Shown: positions 1 through 7,347 of the stretch, in pieces | Layout: the number at the start of each line of letters is the position of its first letter | How positions within the stretch are numbered: the first letter of the stretch is position 1 | Assembly (NCBI GenBank): GCA_017435025.1 | Contig: JAFSFU010000310.1 | Span: forward strand, 1 to 19,442 | Reading direction: 5' to 3' | Source: Lachnospiraceae bacterium | GTDB lineage: Bacteria > Bacillota_A > Clostridia > Lachnospirales > Lachnospiraceae | DNA length: 19,442 bases | Made by a program: the position numbers and the translations under genes | The notes under the pieces: generated by a model | Database searches by the model: none | What the model saw: only the letters and a program-made list of their open reading frames with translations | Told to the model about the DNA's origin: nothing

Positions 1-657
1 TCCGTTGGTTATCCGAAGCTGAACGTAAAGATCGGTGCAACACACGGCGGTATCTCCGTAGGTGAAGATGGTGCAACACATCAGTGCTGTGAAGACTTCG
101 CTCTTATGAGAACAATCCCGGGCATGATCGTTGCAAGCCCGGCAGATGATATCGAAGCAAAAGCGATGGTTCGCGCAGCTTATGATCACTACGGCCCGGT
201 CTACATGCGTTTCGGCCGTGCAGCTGTTCCGGTAATCAACGAGAACCCGGATTACAAGTTCGAATTCGGTAAAGGTATCGTGATGAAGGAAGGTACAGAC
301 GTTACAATTATCGCTAACGGCCTGTGCGTAGCGGAGTCCCTCGGCGCTGCAGAAATGCTGGCTGCTGACGGTATCAGCGCAACCGTTATCAATATGCATA
401 CAATCAAACCGTTAGATACAGAACTGGTTATCGAGTCTGCAAAGAAGACTGGCAAAGTTGTTACTGTAGAAGAGCACTCCATCATCGGCGGTCTCGGCGG
501 TGCAGTTTGCGAATGTCTGGCAGAGACAAATCCGGTTCCGGTAAAACGTATCGGTATCAACGACGTATTCGGTGAGTCCGGTTCTGCTGGCCAGCTCATT
601 AAGAAATACGGTCTCGATGCAGAAGGTATTTACAACGCAGTAAAGAGCTTCCTGTAA
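1..657 (+). CDS. Transketolase, C-terminal subunit (5'-partial)
   Basis: The reading frame is open from base 1, so the gene begins before the window; 218 codons and a TAA stop are visible. Residues 21-28 of the fragment read GEDGATHQ, the conserved motif of the transketolase pyrimidine-binding domain that contacts thiamine diphosphate. A Transketolase_C fold follows from about residue 90 to the end (VTIIANG, VEEHSIIGGLGGAV, FGESGSAGQLIKKYG). The enzyme moves two-carbon ketol units in the non-oxidative pentose phosphate pathway. The DXS-like C-terminus (FGESGSA) fits the split transketolases of Clostridia, in which the N-terminal TPP half is a separate upstream gene; that gene lies outside the window, so this is inference. 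An internal ATG at 106 is not the start, because conserved motifs lie before it. A terminator follows 30 bases after the stop. Confidence 0.95.
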   Translation, partial: SVGYPKLNVKIGATHGGISVGEDGATHQCCEDFALMRTIPGMIVASPADDIEAKAMVRAAYDHYGPVYMRFGRAAVPVINENPDYKFEFGKGIVMKEGTDVTIIANGLCVAESLGAAEMLAADGISATVINMHTIKPLDTELVIESAKKTGKVVTVEEHSIIGGLGGAVCECLAETNPVPVKRIGINDVFGESGSAGQLIKKYGLDAEGIYNAVKSFL

Positions 658-686
658 TTGAGCATTCACAATTTCTAAATAATAAA

Positions 687-723
687 AGACCCGGGTTCGG
701 AGTTTTCCGTTCCCGGGTTTTTA
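687..723. terminator. Bidirectional intrinsic terminator
   Basis: ACCCGGG (689-695) pairs with CCCGGGT (712-718), and an inner CGGA/TCCG stem adds to it. A T-run (718-722) follows on the plus strand, and the flanking AATAAAA (681-687) gives a T-rich tail on the minus strand. It sits between the convergent transketolase gene and the debranching/alkyltransferase gene and can serve both. Confidence 0.9.
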
Positions 724-757
724 TTGTATCTTATCTTTATTATTGTCGGATCAGTGA

Positions 758-3169
758 TTACTGCTCCCTGTATTTTTTCTCCAGCTCAAGAAGTTTTTCT
801 TTCACTTCCATACCGCCTGCATATCCGACCAGGTTACCGTCCTTTCCGATCACACGATGGCACGGAATAAAGATGGACAGCGGGTTGCGGCTGTTGGCCA
901 TTCCGACTGCGATGCTGGCATTGTCGTTTCCAATCTGGATCGCGATATCTTTATAACTTCTGGTCTCACCGTACGGGATCGTCTTTAATGCATTCCATAC
1001 TTTTTCCTGGAACTCGGTGCCTTCATGGTGAAGAGGAAGATCGAATGCTTTTCTCTTACCCTCGAAGTACTCCATCAGCTGCTTTTCTGCTTCCTGAAGA
1101 ATTCCCGGTGCCTTGTCCGGACTCTCAGAAATCTCATAGAGCTGCACCTTTTCAACCTCACCTGATTCCGGATTTTCGTATTCAAACATCATGCACTCCG
1201 GAATCACATCACCAAAACGCAGCTCACGGATCATTCCATCCACGCAGGCCATCGTCACTTTTCCCACCGGTGTGTCATACACGCAGAATCCACTCTCGCC
1301 GGTTGCAACAAGCAATGCTACCGTATGCGGCGGAATCTGCACATACAGCTTATCCTTTACCATCGCATAACCGCCGGAAGTATCCATGGCAATTTTCCAT
1401 ACCATACCCTTCGGCAGTCTCGGCAAGCCCAGTTTATGGGTTCCCCAATGCATATTGTAAGCCACATAGAAGGTCTCATCCGGTGTGCCGTCTGTCTTTG
1501 TATCGTACGAACCGCAATACATGATTCCAAGCTGCTTGCGGAAGTACTCTTTATCTACCTTCCATGCATTCTGACCGTGATAGGAAACATCCGGATTGCC
1601 AAGGGACTTGTAATCGGCATGTTTTGCCTCAAAGTCTTTGTGGAACACTTTATGGTAATTGCGGAACTTGATCAGGTCTCTCACAAAACTGAACTGGAGG
1701 AAATTGTCATGAAGTGCATTCCAGTCCACCCAGCCAATCTCATTATCCTGACAGTATGCGTTGTTATTGCCGTTCTGGCTGTTGCCAAACTCATCACCGG
1801 CAAGAATCAGCGGTGTTCCCTGGCTCATCATCAGGAGCATGAACGCGTTGCGGATCTGCTGCTCTCTCAGTCTCTGGATCTTTGCATCCTCGGTCGGACC
1901 TTCCGCACCGCAGTTGTCAGTGTAGTTTGCATCGGTTCCGTCCAGATTGTCCTCACCATTATTCTCATTGTGTTTCATTTCATAGGAAACCATGTCCATC
2001 ATGGTAAATCCGCTGGTGTTTGCCATGTAATTGATCTGGCCAAAATCTGCCGGATTCTTTCCGGTCCACTCCATGAGACTGGATACCATGCTCTGGTCAC
2101 CACGAAGAACTTTTCGCATGATCTCCTGGAATTTTTCATTGTACTCACCCAGATTTTTTTCACGGACAGTCACCGGTCCATTCTTCTGTGCGCCGGAAAC
2201 CGCTTTCTTCTCTCTCTTTCCGGCCGCCTGCCAGTCGCTTGCAAACAGTTTCTTATTGCTGAGGAACGGATCGATCGCCACCAGATCAAGCGGCACCTGT
2301 CCGGACAGTTTGAAACCGTCCACATGGTACTCCTGCACCCAGTAACGCAGCACATTGAGAACCTCGCTCGGCGCCTCGTCACCTGTAAAGTACATTTCCG
2401 GAATCACTTCGATTCCTGCACTGTGGAACTCTTTGATCATGATCTTCAGTTCCATCTCCACCGGCATCGCACCGGTACCGTAGGACGCCTTCGGCGCATA
2501 CAGATAGGACGGGCCGTATCCCCAGAAGTTTAATTTACCGGTCGCCTTTCTCTCTGCTTTCGCGCCCGGTACAGCCGCAGAAACCGTCTCCTTGATCACT
2601 TCGTCAAACTCTGTGATTGGCATCAGCTCCACCGCCGTAATTCCGAGATCCTTCAGATACGGGATCATCTGGATCAGACCGGCAAAGGTTCCTTTATTTC
2701 TCTTATTCTTTACAAAAGAAGATGGATGCTGGGTAAATCCGCGCACATGCAGACGGTAGATGATCGTATCCGCATAAGGAGTTTCCAGGGTCACATCATC
2801 CTCCCAGGTAAACATATCAGTCAAAACACGGGCACGCACTGTGCGTTCATCAAATGGTGTATCTGCATCTGCACCGGCTCCCCAAACATCTCTGCCAGTC
2901 ACTGCCTTTGCACACGGGTCCACAAACCACTCGCCGTCCGCCTCGAATCCATACTCCAGGTCTTTAAAGTCATATCCTTCTAAATACATCGTCCACACAT
3001 CACCGATACGGTCCTGGGCATCAAATGCATGACGCTCAAAGGCTTCTGCCTCTCCTTTCTTAAAAAGAAGAAGCTCCAGCTTTTCTGCTTTGGACTGTAC
3101 AAGGATCTCTGCTCCGCTCTCGGTAATGGTTACGCCCAGCGGATACATGATCTTATGATTATTTGCCAT
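758..3169 (-). CDS. Catalytically degenerate GlgX-like GH13 protein fused to Ogt-type DNA alkyltransferase
   Basis: One 803-codon frame holds two proteins. Residues about 5-105 resemble a CBM48 domain, 130-510 a GlgX/isoamylase GH13 barrel, 515-622 a C-terminal beta domain, and 627-803 a complete O6-alkylguanine-DNA alkyltransferase with the IPCHRV motif (acceptor Cys770). The GH13 part keeps clear landmarks (MVSYEMKHNENNGE, TPLILAGDEFGNSQNG) but has lost its catalytic residues: nucleophile Asp to Ser289 (GFKLSG), acid/base Glu to Ser311 (KLFASDW), and the region IV His-Asp pair to Thr385-Ser386 (MANTSGFT). Region I DVVYNH reads EMYFTG. I infer no glycosidase activity, perhaps only glycan binding. 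In the Ogt part the usual Arg before AVG is Ile753. The start is the ATG at 3169 with GGAGGG just upstream; a TTG five codons earlier overlaps that site. It is the last gene of the exoA operon, 27 bases after the ABC-F gene. Confidence 0.93.
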   Translation of the reverse strand: MANNHKIMYPLGVTITESGAEILVQSKAEKLELLLFKKGEAEAFERHAFDAQDRIGDVWTMYLEGYDFKDLEYGFEADGEWFVDPCAKAVTGRDVWGAGADADTPFDERTVRARVLTDMFTWEDDVTLETPYADTIIYRLHVRGFTQHPSSFVKNKRNKGTFAGLIQMIPYLKDLGITAVELMPITEFDEVIKETVSAAVPGAKAERKATGKLNFWGYGPSYLYAPKASYGTGAMPVEMELKIMIKEFHSAGIEVIPEMYFTGDEAPSEVLNVLRYWVQEYHVDGFKLSGQVPLDLVAIDPFLSNKKLFASDWQAAGKREKKAVSGAQKNGPVTVREKNLGEYNEKFQEIMRKVLRGDQSMVSSLMEWTGKNPADFGQINYMANTSGFTMMDMVSYEMKHNENNGEDNLDGTDANYTDNCGAEGPTEDAKIQRLREQQIRNAFMLLMMSQGTPLILAGDEFGNSQNGNNNAYCQDNEIGWVDWNALHDNFLQFSFVRDLIKFRNYHKVFHKDFEAKHADYKSLGNPDVSYHGQNAWKVDKEYFRKQLGIMYCGSYDTKTDGTPDETFYVAYNMHWGTHKLGLPRLPKGMVWKIAMDTSGGYAMVKDKLYVQIPPHTVALLVATGESGFCVYDTPVGKVTMACVDGMIRELRFGDVIPECMMFEYENPESGEVEKVQLYEISESPDKAPGILQEAEKQLMEYFEGKRKAFDLPLHHEGTEFQEKVWNALKTIPYGETRSYKDIAIQIGNDNASIAVGMANSRNPLSIFIPCHRVIGKDGNLVGYAGGMEVKEKLLELEKKYREQ

Positions 3170-3196
3170 CGTCTGTCCCTCCAATACTGTCGTTTT

Positions 3197-5026
3197 CTAT
3201 TTCTGTGCCTCAATCTTTTCTGCCAGATCGTTCAGATACATCCAGCGCTCCATCTTCTCTTCCAGTTTCGCCTCTGCCTCGGTCTTTTCCTCCATCAGCT
3301 GGTTCAGCTTTCCGTAATTGGTTGCCGATGCAGCGATCTGTGTATCCAGCTCTGCGATCTTTTCCTCCAGCGCTGCCATATCATCCTCAATGGAATCCCA
3401 CTCGCGCTGTTCCGCATATGTGAATTTTAATTTTCGTTCTCTCGGTTTTTCGGTTTTTTTCGGCGCTTCCGGCTCTCCGGTCGCCCCTTTTGCACCTTTT
3501 CCTGCACCGGAACCTGCAGGCTCGACAACCTGTGCCGTCTCGGCCTCTTTCTTCATCTGATAATCGGTAAATCCACCCTCATACTGGCGGATCACACCGT
3601 TCCCCTCAAATGCAAAGATTCTGCGCACCACACGATCCAGGAAATAGCGGTCATGGGATACGGTGATCACAATGCCCTGGAAGCTGTCCAGATAATCCTC
3701 CAGAATCATCAGTGTTTTGATATCCAGATCGTTGGTCGGCTCGTCCAGGATCAGCACATTCGGCGCGTCCATTAAGATCTTAAGAAGATACAGGCGTCTT
3801 CTCTCACCGCCGGACAGCTTTCCGATCACCGTATATTGCACAGACGGCGGGAAAAGGAAACGTTCCAGCATTTGGGACGCGCTGATACTTCCATCTTTCG
3901 TCTTTACATACTCGGCCACATTTTTAATATAGTCGATGACCTTCAGACTGGTATCCATGTCCTCATTCTCCTGAGAGAAATAGCCCATTTTTACGGTCTG
4001 TCCAATCTCGATGGTGCCGGAATCCGGCTTCTCCCAGCCGGCAATGATCTTCATCAGCGTAGACTTTCCGCTGCCGTTAGGGCCAATATAGCCAATTCGG
4101 TCATTCTTCAGGAAAAAGTAGGTATAATCTTTGATCAGAGTCTTCTCCCCGTAAGCCTTACAGATATCGGAGAGTTCCACAGTGGTTCTTCCGAGACGGC
4201 TGGATACGGACTCCATTTCCACAGATTCTTCCTCCACCGGCCCCTTCTGATTCTTCAGTTCTTCGTATCTCTGGAGACGGCCTTTTGCCTTGGTGGTTCT
4301 TGCTCTGGCACCGCGTTTTACCCACTCCAGCTCCACACGCAGGATCGACTGGCGCTTTCTCTCCGATGCGCGCTCCATATCCATACGCTCTGCCTTTAAT
4401 TCCAGAAATCCTTCATAATTGGCCTGATAGCTATACAATTTTCCGTTGTCCAATTCCACGATCCGGTTGGTCACGCTGTCAAGGAAATAACGGTCATGGG
4501 TAATCATCAAAAGTGCACCTTTAAATCGCTTCAGATAGTCTTCCAGCCACTCTGCCATCTCACTGTCCAGATGGTTGGTCGGCTCATCCAAAACCAGCAA
4601 ATCTGCCGTGGAGAGCAGTACGGAAGCCAGGGCCACACGTTTCTTCTGGCCGCCGGATAAATGATCTACCACCTCGTTATGGTCATAGATCCCCAATTTA
4701 TTTAACATGGTCTTCGCCTGACTTTCAAAGTCCCATACATGATCATGTCCATCGTTCTCACGAATGATGCTCTCTAAAACCGTCTCACCTTTTTCAAACA
4801 CCGGATTCTGCGGAAGATAACGGATCGCAAGATTGCGTCCGCGCACGATCGTACCTGCATCCGGTTCTTCCAATCCTGCCACCAGTTTCAATAACGTGGA
4901 CTTTCCTGTTCCATTGACACCGATCAAGCCGATCTTATCACCCTCATTGATTGAAAAATCTGTATCATCAAACAGCAGGCGCTCGGTATAGGATTTTGTC
5001 AAATGTTCTGCCGTAAGTAAATTCAT
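3197..5026 (-). CDS. ABC-F family ATPase, Uup-like
   Basis: This is a 609-residue soluble protein with two ABC ATPase domains and no membrane segment. Domain 1 has Walker A GVNGTGKST (36-44), signature LSGGQ (123-127) and Walker B LLVLDEP with Glu148. Domain 2 has GPNGSGKST (315-323), LSGGE (404-408) and LILDEP with Glu428. Between them lies the P-site tRNA-interaction linker (about 205-290, with RTTKAKGR). After a Gly/Ala/Pro/Lys-rich tether (about 500-530), a charged coiled coil (535-609) matches the Uup C-terminal DNA-binding domain. ABC-F proteins act on ribosomes; Uup has also been linked to DNA branch structures and transposon excision. All ATPase residues are intact. AAAGG precedes the ATG, and it follows exoA by 25 bases in the same operon. 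Uup is the best subfamily fit, but EttA or antibiotic-resistance members cannot be fully excluded. Confidence 0.93.
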   Translation of the reverse strand: MNLLTAEHLTKSYTERLLFDDTDFSINEGDKIGLIGVNGTGKSTLLKLVAGLEEPDAGTIVRGRNLAIRYLPQNPVFEKGETVLESIIRENDGHDHVWDFESQAKTMLNKLGIYDHNEVVDHLSGGQKKRVALASVLLSTADLLVLDEPTNHLDSEMAEWLEDYLKRFKGALLMITHDRYFLDSVTNRIVELDNGKLYSYQANYEGFLELKAERMDMERASERKRQSILRVELEWVKRGARARTTKAKGRLQRYEELKNQKGPVEEESVEMESVSSRLGRTTVELSDICKAYGEKTLIKDYTYFFLKNDRIGYIGPNGSGKSTLMKIIAGWEKPDSGTIEIGQTVKMGYFSQENEDMDTSLKVIDYIKNVAEYVKTKDGSISASQMLERFLFPPSVQYTVIGKLSGGERRRLYLLKILMDAPNVLILDEPTNDLDIKTLMILEDYLDSFQGIVITVSHDRYFLDRVVRRIFAFEGNGVIRQYEGGFTDYQMKKEAETAQVVEPAGSGAGKGAKGATGEPEAPKKTEKPRERKLKFTYAEQREWDSIEDDMAALEEKIAELDTQIAASATNYGKLNQLMEEKTEAEAKLEEKMERWMYLNDLAEKIEAQK

Positions 5027-5051
5027 GTTCTGCTAACCTTTCGTTCAAATT

Positions 5052-5813
5052 CTATCGAATCACAACCTCGACCGGACAGTGATCACTTCCGAAAATATCT
5101 GTATGGATGTCTGCGCTCACCAAACGGTCCTTCAACGCCTCGGATACACAGAAGTAATCAATGCGCCAACCTGCATTCTTGGCTCTTGCAGAAAAACGGT
5201 AGGACCACCAGGAGTAGATTCCCTCTTTATCCGGATAGAAATAACGGTACGTATCTACAAATCCGGCCTCCAAAAGCTCTGTAAACTTGCCGCGCTCTTC
5301 GTCAGTAAACCCGGCATTTTTGCGATTTGTCTTCGGATTCTTTAAATCAATTTCTTTATGGGCTACGTTCAGATCTCCACAGAATACCACAGGTTTCTTC
5401 TCTTCCAGCTTCTTCAGATATGCGCGGAACGCATCATCCCAGGTCATTCGGTAATCCAGGCGTTTCAAGCCATCCTGAGAGTTGGGGGTATAGCATGTGA
5501 TCACATAGTAATCCTCAAATTCTGCGGTGATCACGCGACCCTCATGGTCATGTTCTTCAATTCCGAGTCCGTAGGTCACAGAAATCGGTTCTTCTTTTGT
5601 AAACATCGCCACTCCGGAATAGCCTTTTTTCTCCGCATAATTCCAGTACTGGTGATAACCCGGAAAATCGATCACCGCCTGCCCCGCCTGCATCTTGCTT
5701 TCCTGAATACAGAAAACATCTGCATCCGTCGACTTTGCATACTCCAAAAATCCTTTATCCAAACATGCACGAATGCCATTGACATTCCATGAAATCATCT
5801 TCTTCATAGTCAT
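5052..5813 (-). CDS. exoA: Exodeoxyribonuclease III (AP endonuclease)
   Basis: This 253-residue protein matches the usual length of the ExoIII/APE1 family. It cuts DNA 5' of abasic sites and has 3' phosphatase/exonuclease activity in base excision repair. Visible motifs: WNVNGIRA (9-16), metal ligand Glu38 in QESKMQ, Tyr108 in YTPNSQ, Asp147/Asn149 in GDLNVAH, the DNA-contact segment SWWSYR...GWRIDYF, and the terminal GSDHCPV with catalytic Asp244-His245. All are intact. AGGAG lies 4 bases before the ATG at 5813 and 10 bases before a second ATG at 5807; either could be used. It is the first gene of an operon with the Uup-like and Ogt-fusion genes and has its own promoter. Confidence 0.95.
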   Translation of the reverse strand: MTMKKMISWNVNGIRACLDKGFLEYAKSTDADVFCIQESKMQAGQAVIDFPGYHQYWNYAEKKGYSGVAMFTKEEPISVTYGLGIEEHDHEGRVITAEFEDYYVITCYTPNSQDGLKRLDYRMTWDDAFRAYLKKLEEKKPVVFCGDLNVAHKEIDLKNPKTNRKNAGFTDEERGKFTELLEAGFVDTYRYFYPDKEGIYSWWSYRFSARAKNAGWRIDYFCVSEALKDRLVSADIHTDIFGSDHCPVEVVIR

Positions 5814-5841
5814 AGTTCTCCTATTATCTCATGATAGAGAT

Positions 5842-5870
5842 AGTATAGCATTTTTTTGTGCATTTTTAAA
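5842..5870 (-). promoter_or_regulatory. Sigma-A promoter of the exoA operon
   Basis: On the minus strand, TTTAAA (5870-5865) and TATACT (5847-5842) are 17 bases apart, and TG one base before the -10 makes it an extended -10. It directly adjoins the T-tail of the preceding gene's terminator. Confidence 0.7.
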
Positions 5871-5910
5871 GGAAAAACAAAAACGAGGTACTGCCAAATG
5901 CAGCACCCCG
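5871..5910 (-). terminator. Intrinsic terminator of the purine salvage/SAS operon
   Basis: On the minus strand, CGGGGTGCTGC pairs with GCAGTACCTCG (11 bp, including G-U pairs) around a 5-base loop, followed by TTTTTGTTTTT. It lies 6 bases after the stop of the (p)ppGpp synthetase gene. Confidence 0.85.
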
Positions 5911-5915
5911 CAATC

Positions 5916-6689
5916 TTATTCCTCTTCTTCCCTCATCTGTTTCAGTTTACGGAAGTAAGAACTCATCTCATCTGCCATTCCTGCCAGTCGATTCAACAGC
6001 ATCGAGTATTCTCGCAGCATTTCATCGTCCGTGTGGAATGGATATACAATGTCATGGTCGATCTCGCTCCAGCCTTCTTCAAACAGCGTTCTGCACTGAA
6101 TCTCCACATAATATCCCCGGTATTTGATCACATAATGCAGGGATCGATAAAATCCATCCGCTTTGATGTCGATCAGATTTCCATCGTATATTTTGCTGTC
6201 ACCGGATCGTTTGTAAACTTTCGGTTTCTCGGCAATATAATTGTGATCTGCGTTTTCATCAAAATCTGCAAGCCGGTCTACGATATAGTTATCCGGATTA
6301 TTCTCAAACCTGCTGGTGATATAGCGGTAGAAATGGATCCAGTCCTCACGATACAAAAAGAACACGCGGATTCCGATCAGATCGGTAATAAACTTGTGGA
6401 AATTGGTATGATCCAAAGCAGCAAACCGTTCCGGGGACTCTTTCTTTTTGCGAATGATCTTCGCGATCAGATGCGCTTTGTCCTTTGTTCGATAACGATA
6501 TGAATGAATTCCGGCTTTATCAATATCGTAAAGAAACTCGTCAATAAAGTCCTTGCTGATCTCATGCAGCAAACCCTCAATCTTCTCATACTCATCAACG
6601 ATCGCAGCCAGTTCTTCCCATTCGATATCTGCTTTTTCTAAATCGTCTTCCTCAATATTATACTGAGACAAAAATACTTCTTTTTCCAT
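5916..6689 (-). CDS. Small alarmone synthetase (RelA/SpoT synthetase-domain GTP pyrophosphokinase)
   Basis: This 257-residue protein has only the RelA/SpoT synthetase domain; no HD hydrolase, TGS or ACT domain is present. It should transfer pyrophosphate from ATP to GTP or GDP to make (p)ppGpp. Motifs: the basic ATP-binding stretch around 65-82 (RYRTKDKAHLIAKI), Asp103 in TDLIGIRV (Mg ligand), GFYRSLHY (179-186, guanine stacking Tyr181), Glu196/Gln198 in VEIQCRT, and the helix EGWSEIDHD. It is slightly longer than RelQ/RelP, and EIQCRTLFEEGWSEIDH differs from those subfamilies, so the exact SAS class is uncertain. A toxic SAS would usually have a small antitoxin neighbour; none is seen. It starts 41 bases after xpt with no terminator or clear promoter between, so it appears to be the last gene of the purine salvage operon. 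AGGAAG lies about 12 bases before the ATG. Confidence 0.88.
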   Translation of the reverse strand: MEKEVFLSQYNIEEDDLEKADIEWEELAAIVDEYEKIEGLLHEISKDFIDEFLYDIDKAGIHSYRYRTKDKAHLIAKIIRKKKESPERFAALDHTNFHKFITDLIGIRVFFLYREDWIHFYRYITSRFENNPDNYIVDRLADFDENADHNYIAEKPKVYKRSGDSKIYDGNLIDIKADGFYRSLHYVIKYRGYYVEIQCRTLFEEGWSEIDHDIVYPFHTDDEMLREYSMLLNRLAGMADEMSSYFRKLKQMREEEE

Positions 6690-6730
6690 CTGTCATCTTC
6701 ACTTCCTGAAATCATTGCGAGTGTCTTCTC

Positions 6731-7312
6731 TTACTGCTCTCTGAATACGACTTCGCCTGTTGTATGGTCCATTGCATCAACAATTGCAAGGGACTCCAGC
6801 TGATAACCCAAGTTACGGATGATTCTTCCACCAGGCTGGAAGCCTTTTTCAATGGCAATTCCAATACCCTCTATCGTTGCACCGGCAGACTGAACAATCT
6901 GGATCAGACCCTGAAGTGCACATCCGTTAGCCAGGAAATCATCGATCACTAATACATGATCCTCCTCGCTGAGGAATTTTTTGGACACGATTACCTGGTT
7001 CTTATTTTTGTGTGTGAAGGATTCCACCTCGGCAGTGTACATATCACCTTCCAGATTGATGCTTTTTGCTTTTTTCGCAAATACAACCGGTACCCCAAAG
7101 TGCTGTGCCACGATGCAGGCGATTCCGATTCCGGATGCCTCGATCGTAAGAATCTTATTGATGTGTTTTCCCTCGAATCTCTTCTTCCATTCTTTAGCCA
7201 TCTCATTGAATAATTCGATATCCATCTGGTGGTTCAGGAAGCTGTCAACCTTTAACACATTGCCTTCTTTTACAATTCCTTCTTTTACAATCTTTTCTTC
7301 TAATGCGTTCAT
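6731..7312 (-). CDS. xpt: Xanthine phosphoribosyltransferase
   Basis: This 193-residue protein matches Xpt over its full length. It converts xanthine and PRPP to XMP, feeding GMP synthesis. The PRPP-binding loop is [11 protein letters not shown] (about 120-130), and the family-specific regions [17 protein letters not shown] (54-70), [21 protein letters not shown] and the C-terminal [10 protein letters not shown] are intact. An exact-looking repeat IVKEG at residues 8-17 is a local N-terminal oddity. The start has GGAGG 7 bases upstream. In Bacillus, xpt-pbuX is controlled by a guanine riboswitch; here the 35-base gap to the upstream permease is too short for one, and the operon has a GntR regulator instead. 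Confidence 0.95.
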   Translation of the reverse strand: MNALEEKIVKEGIVKEGNVLKVDSFLNHQMDIELFNEMAKEWKKRFEGKHINKILTIEASGIGIACIVAQHFGVPVVFAKKAKSINLEGDMYTAEVESFTHKNKNQVIVSKKFLSEEDHVLVIDDFLANGCALQGLIQIVQSAGATIEGIGIAIEKGFQPGGRIIRNLGYQLESLAIVDAMDHTTGEVVFREQ

Positions 7313-7347
7313 ATTTTATCCTCCACGTTTCAATCAACTTCATTTAC

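Noticed and set aside
1325..2533. 402-codon open frame on the plus strand opposite the GlgX-Ogt gene
   Set aside because: It lies fully antisense to a gene with clear domains on the minus strand, has no ribosome site and no recognisable motif. It is a by-product of codon bias.
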